This document shows, in pieces, positions 57,449 through 64,000 of a stretch of 64,000 bases of DNA (position 1 is the first letter of the stretch; the number at the start of each line of letters is the position of its first letter). The notes below the pieces were generated by a model. The model did not search any database. It had not been told where the DNA came from and saw only the letters and a program-made list of their open reading frames with translations. This stretch comes from Methylococcus sp. EFPC2 (GTDB lineage: Bacteria > Pseudomonadota > Gammaproteobacteria > Methylococcales > Methylococcaceae). Made by a program: the position numbers and the translations under genes. Location of the stretch: contig NZ_CP070491.1 in assembly GCF_016925495.1 (NCBI RefSeq), positions 1,240,001 through 1,304,000 on the forward strand, given 5' to 3'.

Positions 57449-59070
57449 CGGCCGCCAAGTGGCTGATCCCGCTCGGCCTGCTGGCTGCGTCTTGCGCCCA
57501 TGGGGCCGGGCCGAACGGTACGGCGCCCGTGCAAGACGCCGACGGCGCGGCGGCAGCGGGTACGCAGCAGGCCCGGTTCGATATCCTGGACTTTCAGATA
57601 GACGGCAATACCGTGCTGGACGTCGAGACGGTGGAAAAGGCGGTTTATCCCCATCTTGGCCCGGGCAAGGGCATTGACGACGTCGAGCTGGCCCGGCAGA
57701 CGCTTGAAGGCGCCTACCGGCAGGCGGGTTACCCGACGGTGGTGGTGTCCATACCGGAACAGGACGTGGAAGGGGGCAGGGTGAGGCTGGAAATTACCGA
57801 AGGCAGCGTGGAATACCTGCACATCACGGGGTCGCGCTATTACGCCTTGGGCAAGATACGCGAGGGCGTGCCGGCGCTTGCCGCGGGCCAGGTTCCGCAT
57901 ATGCCGACGGTGCAGAAGCAGATCAACGCCCTGGCCCAGGAGTCGGTGGACCGCCAGCTGACTCCTATCTTCCGGGCAGGATCGACGCCCGGCAAGATGG
58001 AGGTAGAGCTGAAAATCGCCGACCAGCTTCCCCTGCACGGCAGTGTGGAAGTCAACGGCCGCAACACCGAAAACACCACGCGCACCCGGGTCATCGGCTC
58101 GATCCGCTATGACAATCTTTGGCAGAAGTTCCACAGTGCCTCCCTGCAATACCAGGTTTCTGCGGAAAGTCCCGACGAGGTGGACGTGTGGTCTGGAACC
58201 TATGTCATGCCCACCGGCTGGGCCGACACTCGGTTGGCGTTCTATGGCATAGGCATCAGTTCCAGTACCCAGTTGGGTGCCAGCGTCGGCGGCACCGCGG
58301 TGGTGGGTGCAGGCTCAATTTACGGCCTGCGTCTGCTCAAGCCACTACCCGAGCGCGAGAGCTATCTGCACAGCCTGAGCCTGGGGTTCGACTACAAGAG
58401 CTTCGATCAGGCAGTCTCGGTGGCGGGCCAGGATCTCACGTCTACGCCCATTGCCTACGCGCCGTTCACGATCGGTTATGATGGTACCTGGCGCATGGAG
58501 GAGTTCGTCAGCAGCCTCAGCTTGGCGGCCCATTTTTCCGTGCGCGGATTGGGCAACGATGCGCAGGAGTTCGAAGACCGGCGCTACAAGGCACGGCCCA
58601 ATTATTTCTATTTCTCCGCCGATCTGAAGCACCAGCAGAAACTACCCGTGGATTTCCGCTTGTTGGTCCGCGCTTCGGCGCAGGCCGCCGAATCGCCGCT
58701 CATCAGCAACGAACAATTCGCCCTGGGTGGATCCCAGAGCGTGCGCGGCTACCATCAAACCCAGCAATTGGGCGACGATGGCCTCAACCTCTCGCTGGAA
58801 CTGCAGAGTCCCAAACACACGCCGGACGCCTGGGAGGCGGTGCAGAATCTGCGGCTGCTGGTATTCGTCGACTGGGGCTATTTGTGGGTACTCGATCCAT
58901 TGCCCGGCAATCCCGGTGCCTACCGCCTGGCCTCGGCCGGCATGGGCTTGCGCATGCAGATCCTCAAGCATTTCGTCGGCGAGTTCGACTGGGGGTATCC
59001 GTTCTACCGTCAGGGAACGGTCGATCCGGGGCAGCAGCGCGTGGATTTCCGCATGGCCTACGAGTTCTGA
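57445..59070 (+). CDS. TpsB-type two-partner secretion translocator (ShlB/FhaC family)
   Basis: This 541-residue outer-membrane protein of the Omp85 superfamily has a signal peptide, two POTRA domains (about 40-200; FDILDFQIDGNTVLDVE and VRLEITEGSVEYLHITGSRYY) and a barrel. The barrel carries the conserved SVRGY motif (GGSQSVRGYHQTQQ) and a terminal Phe (FRMAYEF). TpsB proteins export one large TpsA exoprotein. The GTG start at 57445 overlaps the previous stop (GTGA). No TpsA gene is next to it; the following gene is cysK. Confidence 0.88.
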   Translation: MTAAKWLIPLGLLAASCAHGAGPNGTAPVQDADGAAAAGTQQARFDILDFQIDGNTVLDVETVEKAVYPHLGPGKGIDDVELARQTLEGAYRQAGYPTVVVSIPEQDVEGGRVRLEITEGSVEYLHITGSRYYALGKIREGVPALAAGQVPHMPTVQKQINALAQESVDRQLTPIFRAGSTPGKMEVELKIADQLPLHGSVEVNGRNTENTTRTRVIGSIRYDNLWQKFHSASLQYQVSAESPDEVDVWSGTYVMPTGWADTRLAFYGIGISSSTQLGASVGGTAVVGAGSIYGLRLLKPLPERESYLHSLSLGFDYKSFDQAVSVAGQDLTSTPIAYAPFTIGYDGTWRMEEFVSSLSLAAHFSVRGLGNDAQEFEDRRYKARPNYFYFSADLKHQQKLPVDFRLLVRASAQAAESPLISNEQFALGGSQSVRGYHQTQQLGDDGLNLSLELQSPKHTPDAWEAVQNLRLLVFVDWGYLWVLDPLPGNPGAYRLASAGMGLRMQILKHFVGEFDWGYPFYRQGTVDPGQQRVDFRMAYEF

Positions 59071-59205
59071 TGGTAAGCAAGAACGCTATGCTGAGGATTG
59101 ACGGATGTAGGGCAGACGAAGACACTGTTAAGCATACGCCAAGCCAATCTCGATAAGCCATCGCAGCGCTGGCGCACACTTAATACTGGCCGACCGGAGA
59201 TTCGC

Positions 59206-60183
59206 ATGACACGTTGGTTCGAAGACAACTCCCTGTCCGTAGGGCGCACCCCCCTGGTCAGGCTCAATTGGGTGACCGATGGCGCCCCGGCGACCGTGCT
59301 TGCCAAGATCGAAGGCCGCAATCCCGCTTATTCGGTGAAATGCCGCATCGGTGCCGCCATGGTCTGGGATGCCGAAAAGCGCGGCCTGCTGGGGCCCGGC
59401 AAGGAAATCGTGGAGCCCACCAGCGGCAATACCGGCATCGCGCTCGCCTTCGTCGCCGCGGCCCGCAATATCCCGCTCACCTTGACCATGCCGGAAACCA
59501 TGAGCGTTGAGCGGCGCAAGCTGCTGGTCGCCTACGGGGCCAAGCTGGTGCTGACGGAGGGCGCGCGCGGCATGGCTGGCGCGGTAGCCAAGGCCGAGGA
59601 GATCGTCGCGTCCAAGCCGGATCAGTACGTGCTGTTGCAGCAGTTCAGCAATCCGGCGAATCCGGCCATCCACGAACAAACCACCGGTCCCGAGATCTGG
59701 GACGATACCGATGGCGCGATCGACATCCTGGTATCCGGCGTGGGCACCGGCGGCACCATCACCGGCGTGTCGCGGTATATCAAACACACGCAGGGCAAAC
59801 CCATCGTCTCGGTAGCCGTTGAGCCGGAAGCCAGCCCGGTACTCACGCAGACCCGCAAGGGCGAGCCGTTGAAGCCCGGACCGCACAAGATCCAGGGCAT
59901 AGGCGCCGGCTTCGTGCCGGGCGTCCTCGATTTGTCCCTGGTCGACGAGATCGAACAGGTGAGCAACGAAGAGGCGGTGCAATACGCCCGCCGCCTCGCG
60001 AGGGAGGAGGGCATACTGGCCGGCATTTCCTGCGGCGCGGCCGTGGCCGTGGCCTCGCGCCTCGCCAAGCGTCCGGAAAACAAGGGTAAGACTATCGTTG
60101 TCGTGCTGCCCGACTCGGGCGAGCGCTATTTGAGCACCGTATTGTTCGAAGGCATCTTCGACAGCAATGGACAGGCTTTATGA
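59206..60183 (+). CDS. cysK: cysteine synthase A
   Basis: The 325-residue PLP enzyme makes cysteine from O-acetylserine and sulfide. The PLP Lys is Lys45 in [12 protein letters not shown]. The substrate loop is [11 protein letters not shown], and [10 protein letters not shown] and GISCGAAVA bind the cofactor phosphate and substrate. The [13 protein letters not shown] block supports CysK over CysM. The ATG at 59206 gives the normal N-terminus; the frame is open upstream. It overlaps the acetyltransferase gene (ATGA). It is the first gene of the sulfur-compartment operon. Confidence 0.94.
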   Translation: MTRWFEDNSLSVGRTPLVRLNWVTDGAPATVLAKIEGRNPAYSVKCRIGAAMVWDAEKRGLLGPGKEIVEPTSGNTGIALAFVAAARNIPLTLTMPETMSVERRKLLVAYGAKLVLTEGARGMAGAVAKAEEIVASKPDQYVLLQQFSNPANPAIHEQTTGPEIWDDTDGAIDILVSGVGTGGTITGVSRYIKHTQGKPIVSVAVEPEASPVLTQTRKGEPLKPGPHKIQGIGAGFVPGVLDLSLVDEIEQVSNEEAVQYARRLAREEGILAGISCGAAVAVASRLAKRPENKGKTIVVVLPDSGERYLSTVLFEGIFDSNGQAL

Positions 60184-61109
60184 CCTCACAAGGACTCAGT
60201 CCCAGCGACATCGCTTCCGTCGTCGACGCCTTGCGCGAATTGCGCGTCCGCTCGCTGCAAAGCCGCCGACGGATCAATAACCCGCCCCGGCTGCCGTCCC
60301 GCAAGGCGCTGGGCGCCGTCGTCGAGGAGCTCGCCGCCGCCTTGTTTCCCCATCGTCTGGGGGCGGACGAACTGGATGACGAAGGTATAGACTTTTTCGT
60401 CGGCTATACCTTGGACAAATGCTTCCGCGTGCTGGAGCAGCAGGTGCGGAGGGAGTTGCAATTTTCCGCGGAGCAGGCGGGAAGCCCGGTGGACGGCATC
60501 GATGAAAGGGCGGAAAATATCGTACGCGCTTTCGTCTCGCGGCTGCCCGACATACGCGTGCTGCTCGACAGCGATATCGTCGCGGCCTACGAGGGCGACC
60601 CGGCAGCCTTGAGCGTGGACGAGGTACTGGTCTGTTATCCCGGCATCAGCGCCACCCTGTATCATCGCATCGCGCATCAACTGCACCGCTTGGGAGCGCC
60701 ATTGACGGCTCGCGTCATCGCCGAGATTGCCCATTCCAACACGGGCATAGACATCCACCCGGGGGCACAGATCGGGCCGAGTTTTTTCATCGACCACGGG
60801 ACGGGCGTGGTGATCGGCGAGACCGCCGTCATCGGTCAGCGCGTCCGGCTATACCAGGCCGTCACGCTGGGCGCCAAGCGCTTCCCGGCCGACGAGAACG
60901 GCGTCCTGATCAAGGGCAACGCCCGCCATCCCATCGTAGAGGACGATGTGGTTATCTACGCCGGTGCTACCATACTAGGTCGCATCACCATAGGCGCGGG
61001 ATCCACCATAGGCGGCAATGTCTGGCTGACGCGCAGCGTGCCGGCCAACAGTCATGTTTCCCAGGCCCAGACGCGCAGCGAAATCTTCGACGGCGGGGCG
61101 GGAATCTGA
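60180..61109 (+). CDS. serine O-acetyltransferase
   Basis: The 309-residue enzyme makes O-acetylserine from serine and acetyl-CoA. The N-terminal helical domain (about 1-150) is followed by left-handed beta-helix repeats: [27 protein letters not shown], with the catalytic Asp-His pair, then [21 protein letters not shown]. The protein ends in Ile, the residue that SATs insert into the CysK active site, so a CysK-SAT complex is likely. It is of the EpsC type commonly found with family 2A encapsulins. It is coupled to cysK by an ATGA overlap. Confidence 0.92.
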   Translation: MTSQGLSPSDIASVVDALRELRVRSLQSRRRINNPPRLPSRKALGAVVEELAAALFPHRLGADELDDEGIDFFVGYTLDKCFRVLEQQVRRELQFSAEQAGSPVDGIDERAENIVRAFVSRLPDIRVLLDSDIVAAYEGDPAALSVDEVLVCYPGISATLYHRIAHQLHRLGAPLTARVIAEIAHSNTGIDIHPGAQIGPSFFIDHGTGVVIGETAVIGQRVRLYQAVTLGAKRFPADENGVLIKGNARHPIVEDDVVIYAGATILGRITIGAGSTIGGNVWLTRSVPANSHVSQAQTRSEIFDGGAGI

Positions 61110-61186
61110 TCGCCTGTTTCCGGGCTAAACTGCCAAGGGGGCATAACTAGAAGACCCGTAGCGTCTTTGTTCCTTAATTACTCTTT

Positions 61187-61200
61187 GTGAGGAGAATTTC
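61187..61200 (+). promoter_or_regulatory. strong ribosome-binding site of the encapsulin gene
   Basis: GAGGAG at 61189-61194 lies six bases before the ATG. It is the best match to the Shine-Dalgarno consensus in this operon, as expected for a shell protein needed in many copies. The 91-base gap after the acetyltransferase gene also has a weak AAGAC/GTCTT hairpin. Confidence 0.6.
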
Positions 61201-62130
61201 ATGGCTGATATACAAGACACCCAATTGGCTCTAGGCGACGCGGCGGCCCGCCAGCTCGCCAATGCCACCAAGACCGTCCCCCAGTTGGCGACCATCTCAC
61301 CTCGCTGGCTGGTGCACCTGCTGCCCTGGGTCGGCGTCGAAGCCGGCATCTACCGGTTGAACAAGGTCAAGGACGCTACCCGAGTGCTGACAGCGTGTTC
61401 CCAGAGGGACGAACGCGACCTGCCGGAAACCTTCGTCGATTACGAAGAAAATCCGCGCGAGTACTTCCTCAGTGCCGTGACCACCGTGGTGGACATCCAC
61501 ACCCGCGTGTCCGACCTCTACAGCAGTCCTCACGACCAGATCAAGGAGCAGTTGCGCCTCACCGTCGAGACCATCAAGGAACGGCAGGAAAATGAGTTGC
61601 TCAACAACAAGGAATACGGTTTGTTGAACAACGTGGCGCCGGGGCAACGCATCCAGTCGCTGGACGGCCCGCCGACCCCGGACGACCTGGACGAACTGAT
61701 CACCAAGGTATGGAAAGAGCCGGCCTTCTTCCTGGCGCATCCCAAGGCCATCGCGGCCTTCGGCCGGGAGTGCACCCGCCGCGGCGTACCGCCACCGACG
61801 GCTACCCTGTTCGGTTCGCCGTTCCTCACCTGGCGCGGCATCCCCTTGATCCCGACCGACAAGATCGGCATCGAGAACGGCAAGACCAAGATCTTGCTGC
61901 TGCGTACCGGCGAAAGCCGCCAGGGCGTGGTGGGCTTGTTCCAGCCCGGTTTGCCCGGCGAGCAGGGCCTGGGGCTGTCAGTGAAGTTCATGGGTATCAG
62001 CCGCAAGGCCATCGCCTCCTACCTGGTATCGCTGTATTGCTCGCTCGCCGTGCTGACGGAAGATGCCTTGGCCGTGCTCGAAAACGTGGACGTAGGCAAG
62101 TACCATGACTACAAGCCCCAGTACAAGTAA
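61201..62130 (+). CDS. family 2A encapsulin nanocompartment shell protein
   Basis: This 309-residue HK97-fold protein should self-assemble into an icosahedral shell. It matches family 2A encapsulins (SrpI type), with ISPRWLVHLLPWVGVEAGIYRL, ERDLPETFVDYEENPREYFLS and an N-terminal arm specific to family 2. Later blocks include HPKAIAAFGRECTRRGVPPP and TWRGIPLIPTDKIGI. Length fits (SrpI is about 317). Family 2A shells package a cysteine desulfurase and store sulfur. Here the desulfurase gene overlaps its 3' end by 26 bases, and cysK and serine acetyltransferase genes precede it. No family 1 cargo such as DyP or ferritin-like protein is near. Confidence 0.93.
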   Translation: MADIQDTQLALGDAAARQLANATKTVPQLATISPRWLVHLLPWVGVEAGIYRLNKVKDATRVLTACSQRDERDLPETFVDYEENPREYFLSAVTTVVDIHTRVSDLYSSPHDQIKEQLRLTVETIKERQENELLNNKEYGLLNNVAPGQRIQSLDGPPTPDDLDELITKVWKEPAFFLAHPKAIAAFGRECTRRGVPPPTATLFGSPFLTWRGIPLIPTDKIGIENGKTKILLLRTGESRQGVVGLFQPGLPGEQGLGLSVKFMGISRKAIASYLVSLYCSLAVLTEDALAVLENVDVGKYHDYKPQYK

Positions 62131-64000
62131 TCTGGCCACGGAGCTGCCGCAGCCCGAGCGGGGTGCAGGGTTTGATGCCGGCCAGGCGGAGGTTCCCGCC
62201 GGCCTGCCTGACCCGGCAACCTTGGCGGGGTTGGCGAACGCGTTTTTCTCCGCCTTGCCGCGCGAGTCGGGTAGCTTGGGTTTATCCACCTTGCCCACGC
62301 CCGCACCGGCGGTCAACCAGTCGGCGGTGCCGAACTATCCGGACGAGTCGGCCTTGCACGGCATTCCCGCCTTGCTGGCCGGCGCGACCGGTCAGCGGCC
62401 GGAAACTTTCCTGACGCCGCCGGCTCCGGTCGATGAGGCGACGCCTTACTACTTTCTTGCGGCGGGACAGCCGAGCACGCCGGGCGTATTGCCGTCCTGG
62501 CGGCCCGATCCGCAAGGCATCGATCCGACCTTGAGCTCGGCGCCGGCCAATGCCGTGTCGACCGCCGGTCCCAGGGCCTTGCCGGGGCGCTCCAGCGTAC
62601 CGGGGGAACATCTGGGTTCGACTCCGCCCTACACGCAACCGGTGGAAGTCGGTTCCTTGCCGGTCGCGGGGCATGTGCCGCCGGCCTCGGCCTTCGGCAC
62701 CAATGCCGAGCCGCGGCCGGTGAGCCCCACCGCCAGCGCCACTCCGAAGTCGTCCGCCGATCAGGGGTCGTCGCTGTATTTTCTCGATCTCGCACAGGTG
62801 CGCCCGGCCGATTTGAGACTGTCTCCGGCCGACCTGGGATTGGTTTATCCGGATTTGGGCGCGGTTTCGGCGCCCGGCCAACCGCCCAGCGTTCCGGCTT
62901 CGCAGCCCGCTCCGGCGGCTCCGCAGGCAGTGCCCCGTGATGCGGGATACGCGGGATCGCCGCAGACGTCGGCGGGCGAGGGGGCGAGCGTCGCCTACTA
63001 TTTTCTGGGCGAGTCGCGATCAGTGGCCGGGTCGCCCAGGGAGACGCACATCGAATCCAGCGAGCGCCGTCCGGCCGACGTCGATGCCGGGAACGGCTCC
63101 TTGCATCCGGGCTTCGACATCAACTTGGTGCGCCGAGATTTCCCGATACTCCAGGAGAAGGTTCACGGCAAGCCATTGATCTGGCTGGATAATGCCGCCA
63201 CGACGCAAAAGCCGCAGGCGGTGATCGACAGGCTCACGTATTTCTACAGCCACGAAAACTCCAACATCCACCGGGCCGCTCACGAACTGGCCGCGCGTGC
63301 CACCGATGCCTACGAGGCGGCGCGCGACAAGGCCGCACGTTTCCTGCACGCCTCGTCCAGCGATGAGATCGTGTTCGTGCGCGGAACCACCGAGGCCATC
63401 AACTTGATAGCCAAATCCTGGGGGGGCCGCAACATCGCGGAGGGCGACGAAATCATCGTCTCCTGGCTGGAGCATCACGCCAACATTGTGCCCTGGCAAC
63501 AGCTCTGTGCGGAAAAAGGCGCGAAGCTGCGCGTCGCGCCGGTGGACGATCGCGGCCAGATACTGCTTGAGGAATACGAAAAGCTGTTCAACGCCAGGAC
63601 CAAGCTGGTTTCGTTCACCCAGGTGTCGAACGCCTTGGGCACCATCACCCCGGCCAAGGAAATGGTGGAGATAGCCCACCGTTACGGTGCCCGCGTGCTG
63701 GTGGACGGTGCACAGGCCGTGTCGCACATGCCCGTGGACGTGCAAGTGCTGGATTGCGACTGGTATGTGTTTTCCGGTCACAAGGTCTTCGGACCCACCG
63801 GCATAGGCGTGGTCTACGGCAAGCTGGACTTGTTGAACGCCACGCCACCCTGGCAGGGCGGCGGCAACATGATCCAGGACGTGACCTTCGAACGCACGAT
63901 CTACCAGGCGGCGCCGGCCCGTTTCGAAGCCGGGACCGGTAACATCGCCGACGCGGTGGGGCTGGGTGCGGCTCTGGACTATGTGGAGCGGCTGGGCATG
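62105..64000 (+). CDS. encapsulin-cargo cysteine desulfurase with long N-terminal targeting region (partial, runs off the right edge)
   Basis: The frame is open for 632 codons to the window end. Residues 1 to about 335 are low-complexity, rich in Pro, Ala, Ser and Gly. They carry a hydrophobic LANAFFSALP motif (43-52) and three Y-F-L motifs: YYFL at 115-118, LYFL at 224-227 and YYFL at 298-301. From about 336 a SufS-like fold starts: DINLVRRDFPILQ, IWLDNAATTQKPQAVI, NIHRAAHELA and the PLP Lys560 in FSGHKVFGPTGIG. The catalytic Cys lies beyond the window. It removes sulfur from cysteine inside the encapsulin. The ATG at 62105 overlaps the shell gene by 26 bases. The known relative has a shorter targeting region (about 225 residues, from memory). 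Confidence 0.92.
   Translation, partial: MTTSPSTSNLATELPQPERGAGFDAGQAEVPAGLPDPATLAGLANAFFSALPRESGSLGLSTLPTPAPAVNQSAVPNYPDESALHGIPALLAGATGQRPETFLTPPAPVDEATPYYFLAAGQPSTPGVLPSWRPDPQGIDPTLSSAPANAVSTAGPRALPGRSSVPGEHLGSTPPYTQPVEVGSLPVAGHVPPASAFGTNAEPRPVSPTASATPKSSADQGSSLYFLDLAQVRPADLRLSPADLGLVYPDLGAVSAPGQPPSVPASQPAPAAPQAVPRDAGYAGSPQTSAGEGASVAYYFLGESRSVAGSPRETHIESSERRPADVDAGNGSLHPGFDINLVRRDFPILQEKVHGKPLIWLDNAATTQKPQAVIDRLTYFYSHENSNIHRAAHELAARATDAYEAARDKAARFLHASSSDEIVFVRGTTEAINLIAKSWGGRNIAEGDEIIVSWLEHHANIVPWQQLCAEKGAKLRVAPVDDRGQILLEEYEKLFNARTKLVSFTQVSNALGTITPAKEMVEIAHRYGARVLVDGAQAVSHMPVDVQVLDCDWYVFSGHKVFGPTGIGVVYGKLDLLNATPPWQGGGNMIQDVTFERTIYQAAPARFEAGTGNIADAVGLGAALDYVERLGM

Overview
The window is a stretch of GC-rich (roughly 60% or more), gene-dense chromosome from a Gram-negative bacterium. 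Gammaproteobacterial hallmarks are the pcnB-folK-panB-panC-panD run, surA-lptD next to divergent amgK-murU, a full-length RpoS, Aas, Rep, Mfd and a YejABEF transporter. A methanotroph or methylotroph of the Methylococcales type is my best guess. It rests on the copper-protein cluster, a MoxR/DUF58 pair resembling MxaR/MxaS, and an intergenic repeat I associate with such genomes. No pmo, mxaF or other diagnostic gene is in the window, so this stays an inference.

Layout. 1-2.3 kb: end of a dTDP-rhamnose operon (rfbA partial, rfbC, rfbD) and a VanZ-like membrane protein. 2.3-8.2 kb: mfd, a DUF2076 protein, an H-NS-family protein and fabI. 8.4-14 kb: yejA-yejB-yejE-yejF peptide ABC transporter on the minus strand. 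14.3-18.2 kb: a c-type cytochrome, an O-methyltransferase, creA and rep. 18.2-24.7 kb: acs-glnK, rpoS, a membrane J-domain protein and a CBS-GGDEF-EAL protein. 25-28.3 kb: three exported, C-terminally membrane-anchored proteins, two of them copper proteins by motif. 28.7-38.1 kb: htpG behind a heat-shock promoter, pcnB-folK-panBCD, a lipoprotein hydrolase and aas. 38.1-46.1 kb: surA-lptD, then divergent amgK-murU-moxR-DUF58. 46.1-47.1 kb: an AT-rich island with palindromes and one foreign-looking ORF. 47.1-50.9 kb: an amidase, an orphan sugar-type ABC permease and an exported SMP-30-like protein.

51.5-59.1 kb holds an unusual envelope operon: a DUF2341-LamG-ExbB fusion, ExbD, a TonB-like protein, a large putative porin, a periplasmic coiled-coil protein and a TpsB (FhaC/ShlB) two-partner translocator without a visible TpsA. 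A dispersed repeat sits between the ExbB and ExbD genes.

59.2-64 kb (open at the window end) is a family 2A encapsulin sulfur-compartment operon: cysK, serine acetyltransferase, the shell protein, and a SufS-like cysteine desulfurase with a roughly 335-residue low-complexity N-terminal targeting region. The logic is a production line. Serine acetyltransferase and CysK make cysteine, and the desulfurase inside the shell removes its sulfur for storage. This class of system is known. The length and three-fold Y-F-L repeat of this cargo region, the copper cluster and the ExbB-fusion/TpsB operon are the most promising less-described parts.
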